This document shows positions 34,955 to 43,024 of a stretch of DNA of 64,000 bases, one piece after another (position 1 is the first letter of the stretch; each line of letters opens with the position of its first letter). Made by a program: the position numbers and the translations under genes. Source of the DNA: Selenomonas sp. (GTDB lineage Bacteria > Bacillota > Negativicutes > Selenomonadales > Selenomonadaceae). The notes beneath the pieces are model-generated. The model had not been told where the DNA came from. It ran no database searches and saw nothing but the letters and a program-made list of their open reading frames with translations. The stretch is from contig JAGPMW010000010.1 of NCBI GenBank assembly GCA_018052705.1, positions 1-64,000 on the forward strand. Direction: 5' to 3'.

Positions 34955-35059
34955 CGAATCACTTCTTTCTGAGATAGAGGCGTTAGGCCTTGTTTCGGGA
35001 ATGATTCCAGTGTATACTGAAATTGACCTTAATGGAATAACCAAAAATATAAAATTTAT

Positions 35060-35080
35060 GAGGTCAGATTGGAGGTCAGA
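35060..35080 (+). promoter_or_regulatory. Direct repeats of GAGGTCAGA, candidate MocR/PdxR operator
   Basis: GAGGTCAGA occurs at 35060-35068 and 35072-35080 (12-bp period), with an inverted GGTCA at 35023-35028. GGTCAGATTGG (35062-35072) is identical to a site upstream of pdxS (42358-42368) and lies at nearly the same distance from the ECF gene start (108 bp) as that one does from pdxS (106 bp). MocR regulators bind direct repeats. The second copy overlaps the regulator's own ribosome site, which weakens it as independent evidence. Confidence 0.5.
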
Positions 35081-35084
35081 ATCC

Positions 35085-36479
35085 ATGCTGACCTATTCAT
35101 TTGCAGCCAGAAAAAAAGAGCCGCTCTATGAGCAGCTCTATCACTTTATTCGGCAGGACATTCTGGCAGGGCAGCTTCGTCCGGGGGAAAAGCTGCCTTC
35201 AAAGCGATCGCTGGCCCAGCATTTGGGAATCAGTACCATCACGGTCGAAGGGGCTTATGGTCAGTTGACTGCTGAGGGGTATTGCTATACACAACCCAAG
35301 CGGGGGTTTTTTGTATCAAGTCTTGAAGGGATTGGTGAAAAAAAGAGGCCAGTTCAGGTGCGCAAGACGGTTTCGCGGCCAGAACCTGTGCGTTATCTGG
35401 CTGATTTTGCGGCCAATAGTGTCAATCCGGCGGATTTTCCCTTTCAGATATGGACGAAGATGCTGCGCGAAGTAGTTGCCGATGAAGCTAAAGCATTGCT
35501 TAACCGGTCGCCCAGTGGCGGTGTGGCGGCACTGCGGGAGGCAATCGCGGAACACCTGCAGCATTTTCGGGGGCTGCAGGCAGCACCTGATCAGATCCTG
35601 GTAGGAGCGGGGACGGAGTATCTATACAGCCTGTTGGTAAAGTTTCTTGGGCGGGATAAATGTTTCTGCGTTGAGGAGCCGGGATATGCGCGTATCCGAC
35701 AGATTTACGAAAGCAATGGCGCCAGATGTGCACTGGTGGGAATGGATGAACAGGGTATCCGGCTGTCAGAGCTCCGTGCACAAGGGGCACAGGTCGTGCA
35801 TATCAGTCCGTCACATCATTTTCCGACTGGCCGCATCATGCCGATCAGCCGCCGCTATGAACTGTTGGCCTGGGCAAACGAACAGCCGGACCGCTATATC
35901 ATCGAGGATGATTATGACAGCGAATTCCGTCTGACAGGGCGACCAATACCAACTATGATGGGGATTGATGTCAGCAGCAAGGTCATCTACATGAACACAT
36001 TCTCCAAGAGCCTCACGCCGACCATCCGGATCAGTTATATGGTCCTCCCAGTTGAACTGGTCCGGCCTTTTTATGAGCAGCTGGGCTTCTATAGCTGTAC
36101 GGTCTCTAATTTTGAACAGTATACCCTGGCCAGATTCATCCGCGAGGGGCATTTTGAGAAGCATATCAATCGGATGCGCACGCATTATCGCAAGCGCCGT
36201 GAAAAATTGCTTGGTCTGCTGCGCAAAGGCCCACTGGCGGGGAAGGCCGAGATCATTGAGCGTGGATCAGGGCTTCATATGCTGCTGCGCTTTGATACGC
36301 AGAAATCGGACCAGCAGCTTCAGCAGGACTTTTGTCAGGCTGGTATCCAGCTAAAGCCCCTGCAGGAATATTACACAGCAGCCAACCCTGCTGCTATGCA
36401 TACCTTTGTTCTGAACTATTCTGGCGTTGAGGATCAGCAGCTGTCTGAGGCTATTGTGCGGATCGCCCGTTGTCTGTAG
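35085..36479 (+). CDS. MocR/PdxR-family transcriptional regulator (GntR HTH + aminotransferase-like domain)
   Basis: A 464-residue fusion. A GntR winged helix (residues 10-75: EPLYEQLYHFIRQDI, LPSKRSLAQHLGIS) is joined to a fold-type I aminotransferase-like domain with the PLP Lys in NTFSKSLTPTIRISY and the PLP-anchoring IIEDDYDSEFR. Such proteins sense PLP or amino acids. PdxR members activate pdxST when B6 is short and repress themselves. pdxST lie 4 kb away with a matching upstream motif, so a PdxR role is likely. The ATG at 35085 follows GGAGG at 35071-35075. The 3' end overlaps the opposing kinase gene by 29 bp. Confidence 0.9.
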   Translation: MLTYSFAARKKEPLYEQLYHFIRQDILAGQLRPGEKLPSKRSLAQHLGISTITVEGAYGQLTAEGYCYTQPKRGFFVSSLEGIGEKKRPVQVRKTVSRPEPVRYLADFAANSVNPADFPFQIWTKMLREVVADEAKALLNRSPSGGVAALREAIAEHLQHFRGLQAAPDQILVGAGTEYLYSLLVKFLGRDKCFCVEEPGYARIRQIYESNGARCALVGMDEQGIRLSELRAQGAQVVHISPSHHFPTGRIMPISRRYELLAWANEQPDRYIIEDDYDSEFRLTGRPIPTMMGIDVSSKVIYMNTFSKSLTPTIRISYMVLPVELVRPFYEQLGFYSCTVSNFEQYTLARFIREGHFEKHINRMRTHYRKRREKLLGLLRKGPLAGKAEIIERGSGLHMLLRFDTQKSDQQLQQDFCQAGIQLKPLQEYYTAANPAAMHTFVLNYSGVEDQQLSEAIVRIARCL

Positions 36480-39400
36480 CTGTCTGCCGTTGGAAAAGAT
36501 CTGCCAGCGTGGAATACAGGATTTGAGTATCAATCGGTTTGGCGATATGTCCATCCATTCCTGCTTCCAGGGCCTGATTCACGTCCTCGGTGAAAGCATT
36601 CGCCGTCATGGCAAAAATGGGAATCGTCTGGGCTTCGGGATGCTGGCTGGTGCGGATTTTGCGTGTTGCTTCGTAGCCATCCATAACTGGCATCTGGATA
36701 TCCATAAGTATGACATCAAATGTGCCGGGAGGATTGTCGAGGAATAACTCGACGGCTTCCTGTCCGTCGTGTGCTGCTATGATTGTTGCCTGATTGAGTT
36801 CCAGCAGTTCTGTAGCGATTTCGCGGTTGAGCTGATTATCCTCGACCAGCAGGATACGGCGCCCCTCGAAATTGTAGGTCGTTTCAGCTGCTGTATCTGC
36901 ATGGCGTCCCTGTTTCTCGCTAAGCTTCAAGAGCATATTGAAGATGGCAGACTGCAGCAAAGGCTTGGCCAGATAGGCATCTGCACCGGCTTCATGCAGC
37001 TTGTCCTGAATATTATCAAGCGTATAGGCCGAGATGATTGTGATGAGTATTTTGGGGCATTGGGCCCGGATTTCTTTTGCGGTTGCAAATCCGTTGACAT
37101 CCGGCATATTCCAGTCAATGAAGCAGATATCATAAGGAGCCTTCGCCTTGTTCGTCAAGGCAATCCGCTTCAGGGCAGCAGCACAAGAGGGAGCAGTGTC
37201 GTAGCGGACACCGAGCCGGCTCAGGATTACGCCCATATATTCTAAAGTATGAGGATCATCATCAATCAGCAGGACACGCAGCGCATGCAGGGCTTTGCGG
37301 TGCGACAGGCTGATACTACTGGTCGTTTGTTCGAAGGGCAATTCGACGGTGAAGGTACTTCCTTTCCCCATTGAACTTGCTACGCTTATTTTTCCGCCCA
37401 TGAGCTCACAGAGACTTTTGGTAATTGACAGTCCCAGACCGCTGCCACCAAATTTCTGGAAGGTTGAGGCTGAGGCCTGCTCGAAGGGCTGAAACAGGCG
37501 CTGCTGAAATTCTTCATCCATACCGATGCCATTGTCACTGATTTGGAAGCATAGACGCAGCGTATTTCCCTGCTGGCTGATCTGCCAGACTCTAAGCTGT
37601 ATCTTGCCGCCGGCAGGGGTAAACTTCAGGGCATTGGAGAGCAGGTTGAGCAGGATCTGATTCAGGCGGACAGCATCGCCAATCAGCTGTAGATCTGGCA
37701 GTTGAATATCCGCCGTGAATTCAATCTTTTTGTCGACACAGAGATTGTGATAGATTTCATATAGCGAGTGAATGGCGGTCTGCAAATTGAATGGATCATG
37801 CGCAATATGTAATTTTTCATTTTCAATAGCTGATATATCCAGTATGTTGTTGATGATGGACAGCAGAACGCGCGAAGCCAGCGTAATCTTGTTCAGATAG
37901 TCGGCCATGCGAGGCGGCTCATCCAGATAACGCTGAGCCAGTGTCGTCATGCCGATAATCGCATTCATGGGCGTGCGGATCTCGTGACTCATACTGGACA
38001 GGAAATGACTTTTGGCCTGACTGGCCAGTTCCGCCTGTTTGATGGCCAGGGATAACTGTTCATTTTTTTGATTCAGCAGCATATAATGCCGATGACGCTG
38101 TTGGATGATGAAGGCAGCAAGACTCAGGCAGACCAGCAGCAGGAGTCCGGCAACACTCACCGTGACGCGATATTTATGAAACAAGTCCATCCAGGTGGGC
38201 TGATAAGGTGTGCCAACGGTATATTTCATGGTAATGTTATGCAGTTTGTCATAATCCAGTGCGATGATTGTCTTGTTCAGGATATGCATGAGTAGCGGAT
38301 TCTGTGAGGCATCGGCTGCAATGCTGAAATCCTCTTTGGCGCGGTCGCTCGTATCCCAGGTCGTCAGATCATCGAATTGCGGGTGCTGCAGCAGGGCATC
38401 GATAATCTCGGTGTTCTGGATGAGGATATCGGCTTTTCCGTCCAGCACGGCATTCATACAATCCTGCGTGGTATTGAACGTAGTAACCAGCGTGTAGTCG
38501 GGGTAGGTATCTTTTACATAACTGATAATTCCGCGGGCATCACTGGGAATTGCGATACGGTACGAACTCTCGGGATTAAAGCGCTGGTCTTTTCGACCGA
38601 CAATAACCAGCTTTCCATGGAAATAGGGAACGGACATCCGGATGGTGGGATCATTGCGATGCTCACGAGTCAGGATAAAGCCTGTGGCCAGGTCGATTTT
38701 CCCCGCTCGCAGGAGATCCAGCGGAGCAACACCAGGGGTGATGGGGACATGTTCGAATTTCAGGCCGCTTTTTTCGCTGATGAGATTCAACAAGTCAATC
38801 GTAATACCATACAACTGTCCCTGCGAAGCATCATAGGCAGAAAATGGATAGCGGGAACTGAAATGACCAATGCGGATGACCGGGTGGCTTTTGATATAGG
38901 CGATTTCTTCTTTGGTATATAAAGGGGAGGCCAGCTGGAAGGTGTTTCCGTAATATTGCGAAAATAATTGGCTTTCGAGTTCCGGTTGAGTGAAGCGCAG
39001 CTGTTCCATTGCTTCATTAAGAACCGTCATGAGTCCATCGGTACGGCCCTTACGCGCGACAAAATAGAATGGATCCATAGAAATCTGTCCGATGATCTTG
39101 TAGTTTCGCGCTGAGTAGAGCGTACAGCCGACAAAAGCATCAATCTGGCCGGCATCGAGCGCGGCAAACATGTCAGTTCCCTCAGCAAAAGGCACCTCCG
39201 TGTACTGGAAACCACGCTGTCGGGCGTAGTGGCGCAGAAGCTCCTGATGGTAAGAGTCGGCGGTGACGCCGATACGCATTCCATTGAAAGCCTGATAGTC
39301 TTCGAAGAAAACCTTCTGATTGTCCGGCTGCGTAAAAAGCACCGCCGAATCCACGCCAATCGGCTGACGGCTGAATTCATAACGGGATTCCCCTTCAGGC

Positions 39401-39699
39401 GTCCTGGTAATTGAACAGAGCAAATCGATTTCGCCAGTCTGCAATTTAGCCTGTAAGTCGGAACTTGAACCATAGATGAATGTATAATTCCAATTCGTAT
39501 GCCGGGCAAGCTCTGTCAGGTAGGCATACATATAGCCGTCGTAAGTGCCATCTGGCTGCTGCTCGAGAAATCCATGTGTATTCCTGTAGCCAATCCGTAA
39601 TGTCATGGGCGCATTGGGTGGCGTTTCTTCGGCAGCTGCCGGGACCACGGGGGAAAGCAACAACACCAATAAAGCAAACAGCAGGCAAAGCCTTTTCAT
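36451..39699 (-). CDS. Hybrid sensor histidine kinase with two periplasmic solute-binding domains (BvgS/EvgS-like)
   Basis: 1082 residues in the order: signal peptide (to about residue 23), two consecutive SBP_bac_3 domains (about 30-250 and 260-500), one membrane helix (VTVSAGLLLLVCLSLAAFII), HisKA with the phospho-His in FLSSMSHEIRTPMNAIIG, HATPase with NLLSNALKFTP, DNGIGMD and GSGLGLSI, then two receiver domains (Asp in CFIDWNMPDVNG and in VILMDIQMPVMDG). BvgS/EvgS share the tandem Venus-flytrap plan but end in an Hpt domain, which is missing here. The output partner is not in the window. The ATG at 39699 follows AAGGATGGTG. Confidence 0.93.
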   Translation of the reverse strand: MKRLCLLFALLVLLLSPVVPAAAEETPPNAPMTLRIGYRNTHGFLEQQPDGTYDGYMYAYLTELARHTNWNYTFIYGSSSDLQAKLQTGEIDLLCSITRTPEGESRYEFSRQPIGVDSAVLFTQPDNQKVFFEDYQAFNGMRIGVTADSYHQELLRHYARQRGFQYTEVPFAEGTDMFAALDAGQIDAFVGCTLYSARNYKIIGQISMDPFYFVARKGRTDGLMTVLNEAMEQLRFTQPELESQLFSQYYGNTFQLASPLYTKEEIAYIKSHPVIRIGHFSSRYPFSAYDASQGQLYGITIDLLNLISEKSGLKFEHVPITPGVAPLDLLRAGKIDLATGFILTREHRNDPTIRMSVPYFHGKLVIVGRKDQRFNPESSYRIAIPSDARGIISYVKDTYPDYTLVTTFNTTQDCMNAVLDGKADILIQNTEIIDALLQHPQFDDLTTWDTSDRAKEDFSIAADASQNPLLMHILNKTIIALDYDKLHNITMKYTVGTPYQPTWMDLFHKYRVTVSVAGLLLLVCLSLAAFIIQQRHRHYMLLNQKNEQLSLAIKQAELASQAKSHFLSSMSHEIRTPMNAIIGMTTLAQRYLDEPPRMADYLNKITLASRVLLSIINNILDISAIENEKLHIAHDPFNLQTAIHSLYEIYHNLCVDKKIEFTADIQLPDLQLIGDAVRLNQILLNLLSNALKFTPAGGKIQLRVWQISQQGNTLRLCFQISDNGIGMDEEFQQRLFQPFEQASASTFQKFGGSGLGLSITKSLCELMGGKISVASSMGKGSTFTVELPFEQTTSSISLSHRKALHALRVLLIDDDPHTLEYMGVILSRLGVRYDTAPSCAAALKRIALTNKAKAPYDICFIDWNMPDVNGFATAKEIRAQCPKILITIISAYTLDNIQDKLHEAGADAYLAKPLLQSAIFNMLLKLSEKQGRHADTAAETTYNFEGRRILLVEDNQLNREIATELLELNQATIIAAHDGQEAVELFLDNPPGTFDVILMDIQMPVMDGYEATRKIRTSQHPEAQTIPIFAMTANAFTEDVNQALEAGMDGHIAKPIDTQILYSTLADLFQRQTATDNGRSAQ

Positions 39700-39814
39700 C
39701 GAAATCACCATCCTTATCATTGTTATCGTCACAAAATTTTGCAAACTATACAATTATACAATATCATATTTTGCCCGATTTTCAAAGGGGCGGAAGATAT
39801 GATATTTATGTGTT

Positions 39815-39846
39815 AGAAAAAGCTGCCCGCTGGCAGCTTTTTCTAT
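39815..39846 (-). terminator. Terminator of the pdxS-pdxT-FAH gene group
   Basis: AAAAAGCTGCC and GGCAGCTTTTT pair around a 4-nt loop. It lies directly after the FAH-family stop codon on the minus strand and is symmetric enough to work both ways. Confidence 0.85.
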
Positions 39847-39848
39847 TG

Positions 39849-40694
39849 CTATTCATGTAAAGGTGTGGTTAATGAACCAATTCCTTCAATTTCTACAGTT
39901 ACTATATCGCCAGACTTCAGCCAGTTCTGCCTATCCTTGGGATAGCCCATGATTACACCTTTGGGAGTACCGGTGAAAATCAGATCGCCGGGCTTCAGTG
40001 TGAGGTATTGAGAAATATAGCTGACAATCGTCGCGCAGTCAAAGATCATATCCCGGGTGTTGCCATCCTGACGCAGCTCACCATTGACATAGCTTCGGAT
40101 CTGCAGGGCTGCAGGATTAAGCTCGTCAGCTGTTGTGATGCAGGGACCAATCGGTGCAAAGCCATCGGGCGTCTTGCCGAGCAGCCACTGCGTTGTGCGC
40201 AGCTGAAGGTCACGCGCCGAAAAATCATTGCCGGCCGTGTAGCCGAAGATATACTTCGGCGCATCCTCAAGGCTGACCTTGCGGGCTGCATGGCCGATGA
40301 CAATGACCAGCTCGGCTTCATAGTCATAGTGGCTGGCCGTATCGGGCAGGATGATCGGATGATTATGGGCGTTCAACGCATTGTTGAACTTGCTGAAAAG
40401 CGCCGGATAGGCTGGTTTCTCCAGCTGTGTTTCGGCCGTATGCTCGGCATAGTTGAGCCCGACGCAGAGAATTTTTTCCGGTGCGATGACCGGCGGGGCG
40501 AAGTGCGCGACATGAGTGAGTGGCTTGCCATGCTTTAGAATGCGGGCGACATTTTCGCGGTGCAGGCCGCTGCGATCGGCGATGACATCCATCATCGTGA
40601 CCGGATAGCCGCAGCGATTCACATCGACGAAGCGCTGCCCGTCCGTGACACCCAGGTGCAATTCGTTGTCCTGATAAAAATTGAAGAGTTTCAT
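39849..40694 (-). CDS. Fumarylacetoacetate hydrolase-family protein
   Basis: A 281-residue FAH-fold hydrolase/decarboxylase. Metal-binding Glu/Asp residues are visible in the DYEAELVIVIG region, and YTAGNDFSARD and GDLIFTGTPKGV are family signatures. The family includes acylpyruvate hydrolases, oxaloacetate decarboxylases and 2-oxo-acid isomerases. The substrate here is not known. It lies 31 nt downstream of pdxT in the same direction, so it is probably in the pdx transcript. Whether it serves B6 metabolism is open. Confidence 0.88.
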   Translation of the reverse strand: MKLFNFYQDNELHLGVTDGQRFVDVNRCGYPVTMMDVIADRSGLHRENVARILKHGKPLTHVAHFAPPVIAPEKILCVGLNYAEHTAETQLEKPAYPALFSKFNNALNAHNHPIILPDTASHYDYEAELVIVIGHAARKVSLEDAPKYIFGYTAGNDFSARDLQLRTTQWLLGKTPDGFAPIGPCITTADELNPAALQIRSYVNGELRQDGNTRDMIFDCATIVSYISQYLTLKPGDLIFTGTPKGVIMGYPKDRQNWLKSGDIVTVEIEGIGSLTTPLHE

Positions 40695-40725
40695 ACGAAC
40701 ACCTCACTTATTTTCAAAATTGCCT

Positions 40726-41349
40726 TTATTGTAACATATTTTGAGGTGCATTGGTAGGAGCGATGCGTCTGTTTTGCCGGCAAAGAGCAGCAAAACGTTT
40801 GTGAATACGCAGGTCTGGACATAGCTCTGGATGGAAGGCCATTGCCAGCTGATTGTGATATTGCACAGCCACAATCGTCGTACCGGCATGCGCGAGTATG
40901 ACTACCCCCGGCTGTACGGATTTGATGGCCGGAGCCCGGATGAAGCGCATCTCGATGGGGCCAAGATCTGCGAACCTGCCCGTTGTTGTGAAACTGCCAA
41001 GCTGACGGCCATAGGCATTGCGGCACACTGCGACAGGCAGCGTCTGGAAGCCGGGCTGCGTTTCCCCCTCGACTTCCTCAGCCAGCAGGATCAGACCGGC
41101 ACAGGTCGCCAGGACAGGCATCCCCTGACGGATGCGTTCCTGCAGCGGTAAGAAGAGATTGAGATCACGCAGCAGCTTCTTTTGGACACTGCTCTCGCCG
41201 CCGGGCAGTACCAGCCCGGACAGATCATCGTCGAGGTCGGCGCGCTGCCGGATTTCCCGGCAGTGGAGACCCAGTGAAGTCAGCTTCTGTTCATGTTCGA
41301 TGAAGGCGCCCTGCAGAGCCAGCACGCCAATCGTTTGCTGATAATTCAT
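40726..41349 (-). CDS. pdxT: Pyridoxal 5'-phosphate synthase glutaminase subunit
   Basis: A 207-residue class I glutaminase that feeds ammonia to PdxS. It starts with IGVLALQGAFIEHE, has the LPGGESS oxyanion segment, the nucleophile Cys in VLATCAGLILLA, and a C-terminal His/Glu pair in MAFHPELC. It is 9 nt downstream of pdxS on the minus strand. Confidence 0.95.
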   Translation of the reverse strand: MNYQQTIGVLALQGAFIEHEQKLTSLGLHCREIRQRADLDDDLSGLVLPGGESSVQKKLLRDLNLFLPLQERIRQGMPVLATCAGLILLAEEVEGETQPGFQTLPVAVCRNAYGRQLGSFTTTGRFADLGPIEMRFIRAPAIKSVQPGVVILAHAGTTIVAVQYHNQLAMAFHPELCPDLRIHKRFAALCRQNRRIAPTNAPQNMLQ

Positions 41350-41358
41350 TGTCAGACC

Positions 41359-42252
41359 TCATTTCCCGCGCTCAGCCATGAGCAGCTCAATCTCCTGGGC
41401 ATTGATTCCAACCATGGCCTCGCCCAGATTCTCTGACAAAGCCGCGATGAGGGAGGCATCCTGATAGTTTGTGACCGCCTGTACAATTGCGGCTGCGCGC
41501 TTCGCCGGATTGCCGGACTTGAATATACCGGAACCGACGAATACGCCCTCCGCACCGAGCTGCATCATGAGTGCAGCATCAGCTGGGGTAGCGACGCCGC
41601 CGGCTGCGAAATTGACGACTGGCAGCTTCCTGTGGTCGTGGACGTAGCAGATCAGATCATAGGGCACCTCGAACTGCTTGGCCGCCTCGAACAGCTCATC
41701 TTGGCGGAGCGCAGCAACGCGGGCAATTTCGCCATTGATCTTGCGCAGATGATGCACGGCCTGGATCACATCGCCGGTGCCCGGTTCGCCCTTGGTGCGG
41801 ATCATCGAGGCACCCTCACTGATCCGCCGTAATGCCTCGCCGAGATTCTTGGCACCACAGACAAATGGAACCTTGAATGCATGCTTGTCGATATGGAAGA
41901 CATCATCTGCTGGTGAAAGCACCTCACTTTCATCAATATAGTCGATTTCGATCGCCTCCAGCAGCTGGGCCTCGACAAAATGTCCAATGCGGCACTTGGC
42001 CATGACCGGAATCGAAACAGCTTCCTGGATTCCGTGGATCATGGCCGGGTCGCTCATGCGCGAAACACCGCCCGCTGCACGGATATCTGCCGGAATCCGC
42101 TCCAAAGCCATAACCGCACAGGCACCGGCTTGTTCCGCAATCCGCGCCTGTCCGGGCGTCGTGACATCCATAATAACCCCGCCCTTGAGCATCTGGGCCA
42201 GTTCCTTGTTAAGTTCATAACGATCCTGTACATCCGTCTTCACAGCTGTCAT
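41359..42252 (-). CDS. pdxS: Pyridoxal 5'-phosphate synthase lyase subunit
   Basis: A 297-residue TIM-barrel enzyme that makes PLP from ribose 5-phosphate, glyceraldehyde 3-phosphate and ammonia. Family segments: [33 protein letters not shown], the MAKCRIGHF lysine and [18 protein letters not shown]. The minus-strand ATG at 42252 has AGGAG 8 nt upstream, so the in-frame ATG at 42273 is unlikely. A candidate PdxR site lies 106 bp upstream. Confidence 0.97.
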   Translation of the reverse strand: MTAVKTDVQDRYELNKELAQMLKGGVIMDVTTPGQARIAEQAGACAVMALERIPADIRAAGGVSRMSDPAMIHGIQEAVSIPVMAKCRIGHFVEAQLLEAIEIDYIDESEVLSPADDVFHIDKHAFKVPFVCGAKNLGEALRRISEGASMIRTKGEPGTGDVIQAVHHLRKINGEIARVAALRQDELFEAAKQFEVPYDLICYVHDHRKLPVVNFAAGGVATPADAALMMQLGAEGVFVGSGIFKSGNPAKRAAAIVQAVTNYQDASLIAALSENLGEAMVGINAQEIELLMAERGK

Positions 42253-42357
42253 AGAAAGCACTCCTTTAGCCAATAACTCAGACTGAATTGCCTGATGTGC
42301 TCTATGATACAGATATACTGGTTATATAAAAATGCCCAATTTTATATTTTATAAAAT

Positions 42358-42368
42358 GGTCAGATTGG
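42358..42368 (+). promoter_or_regulatory. Candidate PdxR site upstream of pdxS
   Basis: GGTCAGATTGG is identical to the site in the MocR/ECF intergenic region. It is followed on the plus strand by four partly repeated (A)(C/T)TGGC boxes (ATTGGCAT 42364, ACTGGCAT 42395, ACTGGCCT 42414, ATTGGCCC 42428). A loose minus-strand promoter (TTGGGC-N16-TATATC) lies between it and pdxS, which would fit an activator site. Confidence 0.5.
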
Positions 42369-42436
42369 CATGATGGGAAGCACTTTTATCAGCAACTGGC
42401 ATAAAAGGACAAAACTGGCCTTGCAAAATTGGCCCT

Positions 42437-42778
42437 TGTTAATGACTTAAGGTGATCATACCGTAAGTCAATTGGAATGACGGTATTTAAAGAGTTGATT
42501 CTTATGTTAGATATAGTAGTATATGATTTTACCCAAAATTTTGAGAGTGTGAATAAGCCCAGTAAAATCAAAGGCTTTTTTAGAACTTTTTATTTTGGGT
42601 ATTTAAAGGGAATTGGCCCTCAAGCTAGAATAGCTAAAGGTAAGATGTTGTTTTGCTGTCAGTTATCCGCCGTATAGGCGGCTTAGTATTTGACTAAAGC
42701 TGAGGGGAATGAATAAGATGATATTCTGTCGGCTCGTTATCAAAGCCGGTAGAATATGGAATTGGCTATAATTAATTA
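42437..42778. other. AT-rich intergenic stretch with nested hairpins, no gene recognised
   Basis: This gap between the pdxS and sulfate operons holds several inverted repeats. ACCCAAAAT (42531-42539) pairs with ATTTTGGGT (42592-42600) and encloses AAGCC-N13-GGCTT-TTTTT, a terminator-like hairpin (42555-42581). CCGCC-GTATA-GGCGG (42667-42681) is followed by CTTAGT/ACTAAAG, then ATATTCT-GT-CGGCT...AGCCG-GT-AGAATAT (42721-42757). A short frame from 42477 has no ribosome site and looks spurious. A small RNA is possible. Confidence 0.35.
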
Positions 42779-42807
42779 TTGACAAACGCTCGTATAAGGA
42801 GTAGGAT
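42779..42807 (+). promoter_or_regulatory. Sigma-A promoter of the sulfate uptake/reduction operon
   Basis: TTGACA and TAGGAT are 17 nt apart. The start near 42814 lies about 10 nt before the conserved leader element. Confidence 0.75.
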
Positions 42808-42823
42808 GGTTTTATCGATTTAA

Positions 42824-42969
42824 AAAACATATACGAAAAGTATGATTAAACGGATTACCGCAGGTCATTCGACAAACGAAAGCCTATGGATCGTGTTTCA
42901 TCAAAGCAGATCTCATCTGAGCCCACAGGGGCGGAGAGATGCTTGGTGGAGTGCGGCCATAGGCTTTTT
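42824..42969 (+). ncRNA. Conserved leader element 1 with terminator (candidate sulfur-responsive attenuator or riboswitch)
   Basis: The first 62 nt (42824-42885) match element 2 (51568-51629) at 55 positions without gaps. Predicted pieces are hairpin 42828-42844, hairpin CGG-atta-CCG (42851-42860), and hairpin AGGU-ca-UUCG-acaaa-CGAA-a-GCCU (42862-42885). The last overlaps the 5' arm of a terminator, AAAGCCTATGG (42879-42889) with CCATAGGCTTT (42957-42967) and T5. The two structures exclude each other. The interior 42890-42956 is not similar to that of element 2. It does not fit SAM-I, T-box, TPP, cobalamin or c-di-GMP consensus as I know them. Function is inferred. Confidence 0.7.
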
Positions 42970-43024
42970 GGTATGTGTGGTTTGATCGGAGAAATGGAAA
43001 GCATTATGGATGGGAGTGACGATA

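Noticed and set aside
42477-42677. 66-codon frame in the pdx-cys gap
   Set aside because: AT-rich, no ribosome site, low-complexity composition and overlaps strong hairpins.
42824-42969. SAM-I riboswitch, T-box or GEMM (c-di-GMP) identity for the sulfur leader
   Set aside because: The hallmark segments (SAM-I AGAGGTGGAGGGA-like block, T-box AGGGTGGTACCGCG, GEMM GGGACGCAAAGCC) are not present; only ACGAAAGCC is loosely GEMM-like.
42842-42985. Leader peptide frame in element 1 (starts MIKRITAGHSTNES) similar to one in element 2
   Set aside because: No ribosome site, codon differences at first and second positions only, and frames diverge after the shared 62 nt; better explained as RNA structure.
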